From contig OY725488.1 of assembly GCA_963281255.1 (NCBI GenBank), forward strand, positions 2,665,285-2,729,284: DNA of 64,000 nt, read 5' to 3'. This DNA comes from Aphrocallistes beatrix. Its lineage: Eukaryota > Porifera > Hexactinellida > Sceptrulophora > Aphrocallistidae. Within the stretch, counting starts at the first letter, position 1. Every line of letters begins with the position of its first letter. Both the position numbers and the translations under genes were made by a program. The notes under the pieces were generated by a model. That model ran no database searches and was not told where the DNA came from. It was given only the letters and a program-made list of their open reading frames with translations. This document shows, piece after piece, positions 44,135-55,183 of the stretch.

Positions 44135-46030
44135 TGAATTCGTGACTCCGATTGAAAAATTAGTCATTCATTATGACGTCATCGCTTTCGAATCAGAAGA
44201 TGAAAAATCGGTTAATTAAGATTGAGATAGACACATCCACATCAAATATATTCAATGTATAATATATCGACGATAAACAATCGTTTGGTCAAGTCAGATT
44301 ACTTGTATATCCTTTTGATTTTTCATCAATGGCGTCATCACATCATCCTTACTATTAAAACTGGATTAATGTGTGTATATATATACTATATATCTGAAAC
44401 GAATTGGTTGAAGAAACTACCAGGCGTAGAAGGCTGATTTTTGGCAGTCTTTTGGCTATGGCTCCAGCAAGTTCTGAGCTCAGAGCAAAATGTCGACTCA
44501 TCATGGAATTATGACGTCATTGTCACATTTTTAAAAGTTAAGTAATACAGTTATTTAAGCATAACTCAGTCATTATAGGAGATAGAAGGCTGAAATTTTG
44601 AGAGAATCTGTATACTAACATACCTCACATATGATGCAACTATCATCAAAAAATGATGATTCATCACTTTGTTATGACGTCATCATTACTCATCAAAATT
44701 TTAAAAATTGATAAATTAGGTGATTTTTCGTGCGAAATCGATTATAACAGTAGAACAGACGTATTTAGAGATGTTATCTCCCTTGTAATTAACCAATGGG
44801 ACCCCAGGCGACCGAAGGGATCCTCCGGTGGACACAAAGTGTCCGCCAGCCGCGCAGCGCAAGCAAGCGAAGCGCGCTTGTAATCAGAATATGACAAGCA
44901 GGTGAACGGTTATTTAAGATTGAGATAGACAATTATATTATCATTGTATAATATTTCGACACTAAACAATGGTTTGACCAAGTTAGATCATTTCTATCTC
45001 TTCATTAACTCATTATGATATCATGGCACCTGTTATGTGATGTTAGTTTACACTAGGTACATATTATATTTTCGTAGAATAGTTATTTAGTAAACCTAAG
45101 TCGTGGTGCCAACTCTAATATGTTCACTAGTTCGTGATAATAATTAGGCTAATCCATGGCCTACTACATATAAAGTCAAACAGTAACTTGTGGATTTTGG
45201 ACTAGGGATGCGGTAGGAGATGATTGAACAAATACATGATTTGACTAAAGTCAGTAACCACGCAGAGTAGAGATTATGAATGTATTACCAGCAAATATAC
45301 AAACTGTATTAACGTATCCATATCCATTGTTAAAATTTTGATTAGTCATGTCTGTTTCGAATTTAGTGATTTTCAGATCGGTAATTTATGGAGAAGCCAA
45401 AGACTGAAAGAGTAATTTCTGAATGGAAATGTGTTTAACTTGCAATTTAAGTGAGTGACAGTCAATAATCAGGAATAATTGTACATTTGGGGAACAATCA
45501 ATAGAAAGTATGGAGCATTTTGGATGATATATGTGAGGAAAAAGCTAAAAGCAGCATTTAATCTGAGAATACTAGCCTAAATACTGTGAAAGAGGCATTT
45601 AAAGAGCGGAATTTTAGAGTAGAACTAATATCCACGACTCTAGGTATTCAAGAAGTAAAGCCAACGCCCATTTGGGGAAAGAACTAAGTTAGCACCTACA
45701 AATACACACTCAAAAGGTAGAACTGATGATCTGACTTGGTTAAACGATTGTTTAGTGTCGAAATACTATACAATGGTAATATAATTGTCTATCTCAATCT
45801 TAAATAACCGTTTCACCTGTTTGTCATATTCTGATTATACTGTGATGACGCCATGATGAAAAATCAAAAGTATATACAAGTAATCTGACCTGGCGAAGCG
45901 ATTATTTAACGTTGATATACTATACATTGATAATATATTTGATGTGGATGTGTCTATCTCAATCTTAATTAACCGTTTCACCGATTTTCATCTTCTGATT
46001 CGAATATGATGACATCATAATGAATGAATA
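44135..46030. mobile_element. Foldback element with long arms
   Basis: The arms 44135-44346 plus 44882-45010 and 45725-46030 are inverted copies (blocks 'gattgagatagaca' and inverse). The left arm is split by a family D insertion (44347-44881), and the loop carries a hairpin-family arm (45157-45356). The undisturbed right arm supplies the empty site for the family D insertion. No gene. Confidence 0.75.
44347..44881 (+). repeat. Family D repeat, best-defined boundaries
   Basis: From CCTTACTATTAAAACTGG, a TA microsatellite, the body with two TGACGTCA sites (about 44511 and 44677), to the hairpins gtggacacaaagtgtccgc and caagcgaagcgcgcttg. Compared with the empty arm near 45835, the insertion adds no target duplication. 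Confidence 0.9.
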
Positions 46031-47094
46031 AATAGTGATTATTTAGGGTGGATATAGTATACATTGATAATACATTTTCTCTCTTATACATCGATTAAAA
46101 TAGCAATTTTTATTGATTTTAAATTTATGCCCCCCACTGTTGTCGTAGGGTATTTAATAGATTTTTGCATAACTCATGGGGGAATTTTAGGGAGTGTCTG
46201 GATTTTCAATATAGTCAAAAATACTTCAAAAACAACATACTTAATCACTAAAATTTAGGCTCCGAAAATATCCCCGAATGCTGTCTCATAGTTCCGGTTT
46301 GACTTCAGGTGTTAGTTTCAGTTTCATTTTGAGACCGAAAATGCATTCAACCAAATTGGAACATTCAAATCAGATATTTGAACTCTACACATTTTAAACA
46401 ACTGACATGATTAACTTTGGACCAATCGGGCATAAAATGATAAATCTATACAGCAGGTTGGAAGTGTTTCAGCGAGTATAAAAGTTCACTGAAACACTAA
46501 ATGACAGTCAAAATTTTCAATTTTGGTTACGTCATAATTACAAAACGGCTTGACCGAACGATATGAAACTTTCACATGTTCTTTGATTAGTTAAAGGCTT
46601 GCGTTTCACCAACTTTCAGGCAAATCAGTTGATGTTGGTGAAATGACTGGATGAATTGACCTTGAATACCCAATTTATTCAATTTCGACAGGGATTCATA
46701 GATATAATTAGTAAACTTAACAACGTACCTTAAAAACTCAAACGCTATAGGCTATACATTTATTTCAACTTATCACTTACAAAAATAACACATGTACAGC
46801 ATAGTACACACTTTCAGTCAAATGATTCATTTTGCAGTTCTGAATAAAATGAAATATAACATAAATGTGACTTGAAAACAGTGCTTCCTAAATTAAGGAT
46901 TAAAATATTCAGCATAACCATTTTAAATGTCATACTCCCGCAATTTTATACCTTTAATTTGAAAAGAAATGAATTGTGCTGATTCTGAAATAACTTGACT
47001 TTATTTGCTTGTTTCATTTTAACATTTTGTCATTTAAATATAAATAATATGCATATATGTATAATGAGTTCTAATAACATTATGTAAAGGTTTC
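46031..47094. other. No gene seen
   Basis: AT-rich sequence; a 64-codon plus frame at 46064-46258 is hydrophobic and not similar to anything I know. No repeats noticed. Confidence 0.35.
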
Positions 47095-47480
47095 GTGTTA
47101 TTTCTGCTTGTAAGAGAGTGCACATTCATCTCTTGGTTTATCTTCTAATTAGAGATTACAGACTCGTCTCGTGGTATATCTGCATGTAAGAGACTGCACA
47201 TTCGTCTCGTGGCATATCTGTACGTAAGAGAGTGCACATTCATCTCGTGGTTTATCTTTACGTAAGAGATTACAGATTCGTCTCGTGGCATATCTGCACT
47301 TAAGAGAGTGCACATTCGTCTAGTGGTTTATCTTCAGGTAAGAGAGTACAAATTCGTCTCGTGGTATATCTGCGCGTAACAGAGTACAGATTCGTCTTGT
47401 GATATATTTGCACGTAAGAGAGTACACAATCATCTAGTGGTATATCTGGATGTAGGAGAGTAAACATTTGTCCCATACAG
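47095..47480. repeat. 38-bp minisatellite
   Basis: About ten imperfect head-to-tail units built on 'cgtctcgtggtatatctg' followed by 'cacgtaagagagtgcacatt'. Alternate units favour 'gtttatctt' or 'gcatatctg', hinting at a higher-order dimer. Confidence 0.85.
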
Positions 47481-48009
47481 TTGGCATATTATGACTTACC
47501 TACCTGGAAATTCATGATTCAATACGCTACATTAATAAAGAACTGTATCGAAATATGGATTTTGATCATATTATTTTTAGTGTGCTTCCTTTATTATTAT
47601 ATTAGATTTATGATCAAATATAATAATATACAAGTAGTAGCACAGTACTAGTAAAATGAGTGCTGGTGTATTCCGGCCGGTCGTAAGTGGTGCACAGACC
47701 AGAGTTTAAAAGATATCGCCCTAAAATCTTTTGTGAAGCTGCGAACATATATGTAGTGCACCTACTCTTACAATTTTCAATATATGCTAAATCATCATCA
47801 TTACGTAGCATTTTGTGATCTCATTATTTTGTTTATTGCAAAAAAAATAGAAGAGCTAGAAACTTGAGATTGGTAACACTGGTGTGGTGAAATATGATGC
47901 CCTCTAAAACCTATTTCATTCCTAGATCAATCGGAAATAGGACCTCTAAGCAATTTGCGGTTAAAAACTTTGTCGCGTCATCATCACCTAATTTTAATGA
48001 TAAATGCCG
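47481..48009. other. No gene seen
   Basis: No coding signal or repeat structure recognised. Confidence 0.35.
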
Positions 48010-48270
48010 ATTAGAGCTCAAATTTTAATAGTTTGAGATAAACAATGTTCAACAAAGTGTTCAATATAGATGTCTCAACAAAATTATCTTAATTAATTAT
48101 GCTTACGTCATCATGATGACATATCAATAATGATGAATGGTTAATAGAAATAAAATGATGAGATAGAAATAAACATATATTGTATAAATTGTTCCAAATA
48201 GATGACTCTACAAAATTATCCTGATTAATTATGCTGACGTCATCATGATGACAGCCAAAATGTACATCCA
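48010..48270. repeat. Two-unit direct repeat with acgtcatcatgatgac
   Basis: Units of about 130 bp share 'caaaattatc', 'ttaattatgc' and 'acgtcatcatgatgac' at about 48100 and 48238. Non-coding. Confidence 0.6.
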
Positions 48271-48303
48271 CAATTTTAATCCTACAAACTTTAATTGATG
48301 TAT

Positions 48304-48421
48304 GAAAAGCCCCTCACAGACGGGCTAGAAGTGTGCTTCCAAATACCTTGGATAACATGGATTGTGTCATCAGCCAATGAATGTGGAAGCACACTTCTAG
48401 CCCGTCTGTGAAGGGCTTTTC
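48304..48421. repeat. Near-perfect 118-bp hairpin
   Basis: Arms of about 37 bp start GAAAAGCCC and read through GACGGGCTAGAAGTGTGCTT with a single mismatch, around a 44-bp loop. No clear target duplication flanks it. It could be a tiny MITE or a transcribed hairpin. Confidence 0.75.
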
Positions 48422-48986
48422 AATTTACAAAGTTGTATTAATATAGTATGATTTATAATTAACATGTTTCAAAAATAATTTCACTTTTAATAGAATTCGC
48501 ATTGAATTTCAATTTAGACAAAATAGATTTTGGAAAAACTTAGTAATCATGTTTCAAAAAATTCTAATAGTTCAATGGAATTTCGATTTAACTTAATTTC
48601 AATCCGGCTTGAAATAGATTTCTAAACGTTAACTCAATATGCTACTATTCGGAACTAATGAGAAAATCTTAATGCGAGTTCGAACTAAATTATTCAAAGT
48701 CCAAGGTAGAAATCACATACTCAATTCGTTCCCAGGTTATAGCTCGATTTTAAAGCAAAATTCAGGAATTTTTAGTCAATTTAGGTGTCCACTGATCGCC
48801 TTTTATGCTTATTAATATTTCTATAATGCAAATTATTAGAGTAAATAGTACATGATAATAGAACTCACAATGATATCGCTTTCAAAACATATATGAATAA
48901 AAGTAAGCAGTTGATTGTTCTCACAACGAATGCAATGAGTCGCAATTACGCTCTTAGTCATCAATTGAATCAGTAATTTAATAGTT
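48422..48986. other. No gene seen
   Basis: AT-rich; no coding signal or repeat found. Confidence 0.35.
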
Positions 48987-49552
48987 ACAAGCGCGCTTCG
49001 CTTGCTTGTGCTGCGCGGCTGGCGTACACTTTGTGTCCGCCGGAGGCTCCCTTCGGTCGCCTGAGGTCACATTGGTTAATTATAAGGGAGATAACATCTC
49101 TAAATGTGTCCATCTTAGTGTTAAAATCGATATCACTCGAAAAATTACCAAATTTTTCAATTTTTAAAATTTTGATGCGTAATGATGACGTCATAACAGA
49201 GTGATGAGTCATCTTTTTTTAAAAATAGTTGCATCATATGTGAGGTATGTTAGTATAGAGATTTTATTATTATTTCAGCCTTCTATCTCCTATAATGGCT
49301 GAGTTATGCTCGAATAACTGTATTGCTTAACTTTTAAAAATGTGACAATGACGTCATATTTCCATGATGAGTCGACATTTTGCTCTGAGCTCAGAACTTA
49401 GTGGAGCCATAGCCAAAATAGTCCCACATGCCAAAAATCAGCTTTCTACGCCTGGCAGTTTCTTCAATCAATTTGTTACAGATATATATATATAGTATAT
49501 ATATATACTAGTATATGCACAAACAAATATTAATCGAGTTTTAATAGTAAGG
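48987..49552 (-). repeat. Family D repeat, complete
   Basis: Complete from 'acaagcgcgcttcgc' to 'ttttaatagtaagg', with two TGACGTCA, one TGAGTCA and a (TA) microsatellite. The terminus abuts a family H arm without any extra base. Confidence 0.9.
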
Positions 49553-49925
49553 CATAGCCTACTCTAATAATGCCTCACAGTAGACTGAAAATCATGGACT
49601 AGGGATGAAGTAATAGCCGAATGGATTAATACATGATTAGCCTAAAATCGTTGACTATGCAGAATAGGCATTAATAAAGTATTACCAGCATATATAAACA
49701 TGGCATCAAAGTACATACAGTAGAACTAGGTTAGTACGTACCCCTCCGGGAAGCGGAAAAAAGTACGTACTAACCGAGTTGATATTACATAGGAATCTAT
49801 ATAATAAATGAATTTTGGTTCAGAGAAAGGAGTACGTACTAAGCCGAAGTACGTCTTATCCTGAGTACGTACTAACCGAATTCTACTGTATATCCGTTGG
49901 AAAAATTTCGATTAGTCATCATATC
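49553..49925. mobile_element. Hairpin element (family H) arm with nested pogo-type MITE
   Basis: The arm begins CATAGCCTACTCTAATAATG like the full copies and stops inside the arm at about 49925, where Helitron coding sequence starts. A 171-bp MITE interrupts it. Confidence 0.75.
49718..49888. mobile_element. 171-bp pogo-type MITE
   Basis: TA-flanked, ends CAGTAGAACTAGGTTAGTAC and, inverted, CAGTAGAATTCGGTTAGTAC. Several internal GTACGTAC palindromes. Non-coding. Confidence 0.85.
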
Positions 49926-49934
49926 ATTGTGCAA

Positions 49935-50462
49935 CACAATTTGGTCGTGCAGGGAAAGAGTGAGCACAATATTGTGTACTACATAAATGGTGCCCACTGT
50001 CCAAAACTGGTGATCGTTATTATTTGCATCGATCACTATAATATCTAGATGCGCTAGAGCACCTAAAATAGCTAATTTTACATTTGTATCCCATTCGTTT
50101 GGAATGTTGATTAGCTTAAAATGATCGTCCAACTCCTCTTCACTCATAATGCCTGACATGTGCGTGACATTTAAGGTGTGTTCTGGGTTATTACGGAATT
50201 TTGTAATCAATTTTGATTTTAAATCGTAATGTTTCTCAGTACCAAATATGATATGAGATAAAGAACGGTAAAGACAATTAGTGTCCCTAAACATTTGTGA
50301 TAGCCTTATTCGTAGGGATCTATAATATATTCCTAAACAACTATCAATAATGTTCACAAAGGTGTTGTCATAGGCTGCAATCAACTCTGGATCCATGTCG
50401 ATATTATGGCTAACTGAGTTTACATGATCAGTGAGAAACGGTTGACAGTACCTGTTGGACAT
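49935..50462 (-). pseudogene. OTU-type cysteine protease domain of Helitron
   Basis: The open frame begins near 50462. RDTNCLYRSLSHIIFG is the DGNCLFRSLS catalytic-cysteine motif, and DNNDHQFWTV near the end is the position of the usual catalytic histidine block. About 175 codons are genuine; the last ~20 residues of the open frame come from the neighbouring family H arm, so the C-terminus is chimeric. OTU proteases remove ubiquitin; their role in Helentrons is unknown. Confidence 0.75.
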
Positions 50463-50539
50463 ACTGCTACTCGAATAGCAATTGAAGTTTGACTGGGAGC
50501 TGGATCCCTGTCATCTCTGTAACCCTCAGAGTGATTCCT

Positions 50540-51340
50540 TTAGTCTGCAATAGAAAATGAAATTTCACTCAATGATATATTCATTTGAGAAAGATCCATG
50601 GTATCATTACGGGATGGATTGATATTATGGTTCTTGAATACCTCACGGTAGATAGCATCAGGAGATGGTAGAATTATAACAACAGATTCTAGACTCTGCC
50701 CCTGCCCTTTGTTAATTGTGATACAATAGGCAGGGTGAATAGGAAACTGCTTCCGTCTGAGAACAAATGGAAAATCTGGTTCAGAAGGAGTTATTATAAT
50801 GCGAGGAATAAACACTCGTTGCCCAATGGATACCTGTGGCAATTTCAGCATCTATAACATTGTTTAAAAATGCTCTAATTAACAAACGGGTGGCATTACA
50901 CATCCCATTTGTAGGATCGAGACTGTGCAAGAGTATAATTGACGCATACTCCTTAAGGTAGATGCGGTGTGGAGGCAAGCTAGTAGGTGTAATAGAATTA
51001 AGATATTCAGTAGGATACATAGCTGCCTGACTGGTATCTACTGAGTCTACACTCAGTAATACCTTTGTTTATCCAGGAAGTTGATCAATCACATATTTAT
51101 TTATCGTTTCAGCTGTTTCATTTTTTGGAGATATCATAATACGCGGCGTGATGTAATCACGATTAATAAAATGTTCATTAATGTTACCATATATAGCAGT
51201 GGCTAAGTCTGCAATTGACTCACCGCGTACTACATATTTGTGGTCTAAATGAAGCATGTTATTCTCATCATGAGGCTCAGTACCTTCTCCACCCTCAATA
51301 AAAGGTAAGAGAAGTTACTCTTCATGATCCTGACATGAAA
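50540..51340 (-). pseudogene. Helitron PIF1-like helicase, C-terminal part
   Basis: Pieces in order: DKYVVRGESIADLA-like region and MISPKNETAETIN (51257-51069), YPTEYLNSITPTSLPPHRIYLKEYA, LDPTNGMCNATRLLI (nucleic-acid contact motif), VFIPRI, and motif VI AYCITINKGQGQSLESV (about 50690). A TAA after DQLPG (about 51069) and a frameshift near 50820 break it. The helicase unwinds DNA during rolling-circle transposition. Confidence 0.85.
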
Positions 51341-51344
51341 CCAG

Positions 51345-51640
51345 TGTTTCCCACAAGACTTTTCGAATACGCTCATTTTGCAGCGTTTAACACGCTCTGA
51401 CACGCTTTAACGCGCTTTGACATACCTTAACGCGCTTTTGACAAGCTTTTGACACGCTTTGACATGCTTTGACACACCTTAACGCGCTTTTGACATGCTT
51501 TGACACGCTTTATCGCGCTTTTGACACCCTTTGACATGCTTTAACTCGCTTTGACAAGCTTTAACACAGTTTAAAGCGCTTTGAAGTTATTAAAATATAT
51601 TTTTCTAGGGAAAAGTTAATCGTGTCATTTAACGAGCTTT
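51345..51640. repeat. Short tandem array of gctttgacacgcttta units
   Basis: About 10-12-bp units, cgctttgacac, cgctttaacg, cgcttttgacatg, repeat some 25 times. It interrupts the helicase gene and is flanked by 'gtttcccacaag' and 'gcgggaaacac', a short inverted pair at its two edges. Confidence 0.8.
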
Positions 51641-51654
51641 GCGGGAAACACTGC

Positions 51655-52262
51655 ATCTTGAATGATGCGCGCAGTAGATGTACTTCACTCTTGAGTGCGG
51701 ATAGGCATTGTGGGATAATCGGATAAATATTTTCCATGCTTTTCTAAGCGATTCTCGATATCTAGTAACGCACTATGTATTCAAAATAGATGCATTTTCA
51801 ATTTGACATTGGGAAAAAGAATTCTCGCACGAAGTAGAAAATCCTCTGCTAGAGTTGCCTTATGCTTATTCCACAGTGCTAGTGGATCACAGTGCTCATT
51901 AAACAGAAGAATAGTGACGAATAACTATCACTGTTGTGCTGGCATAGCACATGTACCAGTCTCAGTGAGACAGTCATCGGACTCCTGGTCATTTTCCAAC
52001 AGGCCTCGTCTACTGTCCTGATAGAGTTCGAACATCTTCCGAGGACTGCTAGTGAAGGAAGAGGGTAGTATGATCCTCTTTCCATACGCCATAGGATTGA
52101 CGTTACCTGCAGATACAGCAGCAGCCAGACCTTTGTACAGATACTCTGATCTTTTCCTGGTTTAACTTTATGTAGTTCAACCTTTGTTACTAAACCTTAT
52201 CGAACATGTCCACGAAATACTGGTGGAGCAGTCTGCTAAAGAGATGCATGTTTTCAGGGGTG
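51655..52262 (-). pseudogene. Helitron_like_N and helicase start
   Basis: From 52262: LLHQYFVDMFDK, LNYIKLNQEKIRV, YLYKGLAAAV, GKRIILPSSFTSSPRKMFELYQD (shown here in short pieces from three frames), the conserved core of Helitron_like_N next to the Rep region. Then LALWNKHK, ALLDIENRLEKHGKYLSDYPTMP (split below 20 residues: LLDIENRLEKHG, YLSDYPTMP). Two adjacent stops near 52195 and several frameshifts. The Rep HUH motif itself is not found. Confidence 0.8.
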
Positions 52263-52638
52263 TACCTGAAAACCCCATTTTAATTGTTGGAACCAGCCTC
52301 TAGCCTATTTTTGTAATTTATTTTATTTATTTATTTAATGTAAACAAAAGTAGACAAATAATTTATCATATTGATCTGAAAATGTAATAATCGAAATATA
52401 CTACACCCCTGAAAACTCCATGTAACCGGTCGGAGCTAGTCTCTAGCATATTTTCAAATTCGTCGAATCGTCTGAAAATATGTATATAAAGGTGTGAAAA
52501 TATGCACAGCATCTATACACTATACACTATAATACATTCAAGATATCAAACTTAAGTTGTTGCTTTGAAGTATTAATAACAATGACAATTTATTGTAGTG
52601 TCGTACAATAATTTCTATTGTGATAGTGTTGTAATATA
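52263..52638. other. No gene; short direct repeat
   Basis: Bases 52265-52315 and 52408-52465 are related direct copies ('ctgaaaac', 'ctagcctattttt' against 'ctagcatattttc'). No coding signal. Confidence 0.4.
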
Positions 52639-53116
52639 CACTACCCGGACAAAAATATTTGCACACTTCATTATCTTACGTGCATTTAATACTAAAATGG
52701 GTCTATTCATGAAGATTAAAACTTCGAAACAGTAAGTGATACAACTAATCGGGTTTCAAATTCGAAATCTTCGCATTCGAATTAGTTATTGTAGGATATT
52801 TCTAATCAATTACTAATTCCCAATTATTTCACATTATCATTCACTGCCACCTTGTGCTACATATGTCCCTTTTTATCACTATACATGATGGTGATGTACT
52901 ACCCCTTGTGCCACAAGTTGATAATTTTACTCATTGGGTTGAGCCATTTGTTAGAAATCTTCAACTATTACTAATTCGAATGTGAAGATTTCGAATCTTA
53001 AATCTGACTCTTAATAGCTCTTAAAGTTTGGATACTTTTCCCTTCATGAAAAGATCAATTTAGTACTATTTGTATGGGGAAGAATATAGTGTATAAATAT
53101 TTCATTCCGGTTAGTG
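52639..53116. mobile_element. Tc1-type foldback MITE (family T), diverged full copy
   Basis: 478 bp, TA-flanked, ends CACTACCCGGACAAAAATAT and, inverted, CACTAACCGGAATGAAATAT. Internal halves are inverted ('cgaaatcttcgcattcgaat' and inverse). Confidence 0.8.
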
Positions 53117-53570
53117 TATATTGTATAGAAAATGTGTGTTTTTTATAGAGGTGTAAAATTTCGTTTTGATCTTAGAACTTAATCGTATTCATATCATTTG
53201 ACACCTACATACCAATTTTAATATCTCTGCGACTTTCCAATTCTTTAATCAATTCGAACAAACAAAAAACAAAAAAATCCAAGCGTTTTAAGATACAAGA
53301 TGTAATCCCGTGCATTAGATGAGCTAAATACAGATGTACAATAGCAATAATTTGAATATTACCCTAGCTAGTCCAGCAAATTACACTATAGCTTTCTATG
53401 TTACAGTTGGGAAACCAATTAAGAAACTGTGAATTAAAGCCCAGTAGAAATAAATTTATGTAGTCCTACAGGAGCATTCAAAAAATACTAATCTCACATT
53501 GTATATCCTTACTATTAAAACTCGATTAATGTTTGTGTATGTGTATATATACATATATACTAAGTATATA
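53117..53570. other. No gene; solitary family D terminus
   Basis: The CCTTACTATTAAAACTCG terminus at about 53507-53530 is followed by a TA microsatellite but no body. The rest is featureless. Confidence 0.5.
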
Positions 53571-53758
53571 CAGTCGACTCTGCTTAATAGGGTCACTGTT
53601 TAATCGGGTCAACCGCTTAATCGAGCCACTTTTGGCAGGACCGGAATAGCTATCACACATAGAAGCTAATACAAAATATTTTCGGTTAATAGGGTTCTCC
53701 GCTTAATCGGGTCAAAATGTCCTCTGACCGATGTGACCCTATTAAGCGGAGTCGACTG
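53571..53758. mobile_element. 188-bp pogo-type MITE, intact
   Basis: TA-flanked, ends CAGTCGACTCTGCTTAAT and, inverted, CAGTCGACTCCGCTTAAT. It inserted in the family D microsatellite and shows the uninterrupted form of the MITE at 33570-34862. Confidence 0.9.
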
Positions 53759-53766
53759 TATATATA

Positions 53767-54520
53767 GGGTGTAACAAAAGTTTTGGCCGGTTGTATTATA
53801 GCATATAACAATAATATTTTTTGTTTGTATTGTCTCGAATTACTTAATAACAAAATATCCACTATTTTCTACGACTAATTTTACCCTATTAGGGAAAAAT
53901 TAGCAATCCTGTTTTCAAGCAGGGTAGGTTTCAAGCAATTTGGAGATGGTTTAGTGGTCGCGCAAGGTAGCCTCCCCCTCGTGCTAATTTATAATGGGAT
54001 ATGTCTGGGTTGAGGCCAGAAGTTGTAAAAAGTGTATTTCTGAATTTAAACAAACTAGTAGCTTGATTTTTGTAATATTTGAGGGTGGTTTTATATCAGC
54101 TAATGATACATTTTAATAACCTAAAATCTACCGGTTCCGAGATTTTGGTGAAAACAGTTGGAACCATTAATACTTTTAAGTATGAAGGCTGGTCCCAACT
54201 GTTTTCGCCAATATCTCGGAACCAGTTGATTTTAGGTTATTAAAATGTATTATTAGCTGATATAAAACCACCCTCAAATAACACAAAAATCAAGCTACCG
54301 TACTAATATATTCAAATGTCAGAAGTAGGCTTTTTACAACTTCTGGCCTCAACCCGGACATATCCCATTATAAATTAGCACGAGTGGAAAGCTACCTTGC
54401 GCAACCACTAAACCATCTCCAAATTGCATGAAAATTTTATGGTGAATACTTGGCAATCAAGGTAAACCATTTGAAGAGTGTGCATTATAAGATTTAAACT
54501 TTGGAATTTTTGGAGCCCCC
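53767..54520. mobile_element. Palindromic MITE (family P), copy 2
   Basis: TA-flanked; weakly matching ends GGGTGTAACAAAAG and, inverted, GGGGGCTCCAAAAA. The internal palindrome (about 53935-54425) has arms of roughly 240 bp centred near 54170 and matches 39603-40164. Confidence 0.8.
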
Positions 54521-54534
54521 TAATATATATATAT

Positions 54535-55009
54535 CTGTAACGAATTGGTTGAAGAAACTGCCAAGCACAGAAAGCTGATTTTTGGCATGTGGGATATTTT
54601 AGCTATGGCTCCAGTAAGTTCTGAGTTCAGACCAAAATGTCGACTCATCATGGAATTATGACGTCATTGTCACCTTTTTATAATTAGAAATTTCAGTTTT
54701 TCGACTATAACTCAGCCATTTTGGGTGATACTAGAAGGCTGAAATTTTAATAGAATGTGTATATTAATATATCTCACATATGATGCAATCATCAAAAAAT
54801 GATGACTCATCACTTTGTTATGACATCATCATTACGAATCAAAATTTAAAAAATTGACAAATTTGGTGATTTTTCGTGCGATATCGATTTTAGCAGTAGG
54901 ACAGACGTATTTAGAGATGTTATCTTCCCTAATAATTAATCAATGTGACCCCAGGCGCCCACAAGCGCCTGGGCCAGCCGCGCAGCTCAAGCAAGCGAAT
55001 CGCGCTTGT
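54535..55009 (+). repeat. Family D repeat
   Basis: Body from 'ctgtaacgaattgg' to 'tcgcgcttgt'. One TGACGTCA and one TGACTCA remain. The tail lost the gcggacac hairpin by an internal deletion. Confidence 0.8.
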
Positions 55010-55183
55010 TTCTATTAATATGCTAAAATAGTGTCGATTTACCATTGCAATTATATAGAACCATGTCTCAACTTTTCGACAAAACTTAGACTGAGTTGAT
55101 TTTTCGATTATTTTATAGTTATATTGATTTTTCGTCACCTACTTTTTGGCATATCTGTTGATATTTTTCTTCGCTTCTCGTCA

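Larger units (their letters stand above)
49930..52262 (-). mobile_element. Decayed Helitron with OTU domain
   Basis: Coding pieces in minus-strand order: Helitron_like_N (52262-51930), central helicase (51930-51655), C-terminal PIF1-like helicase (51340-50540), OTU protease (50462-49935). A tandem-repeat block separates the two helicase parts. No termini (TC start, hairpin plus CTRR end) could be placed. OTU-bearing Helitrons are usually of the Helentron (Helitron2) type. Confidence 0.8.

Noticed and set aside
44653-44883. Recurring MTHHxVMTSSL...KILKIDK frames in family D
   Set aside because: The same frame appears in several copies (44653, 48985, 62094), but it is just the conserved repeat body ending at random; no start context, domain or constraint is evident.
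47095-47480. CRISPR-like array
   Set aside because: Units are contiguous head-to-tail repeats without spacers, in a eukaryotic context; it is a minisatellite.
51345-51640. CRISPR or coding repeat
   Set aside because: Units of about 11 bp without spacers and no open frame; simple tandem array.
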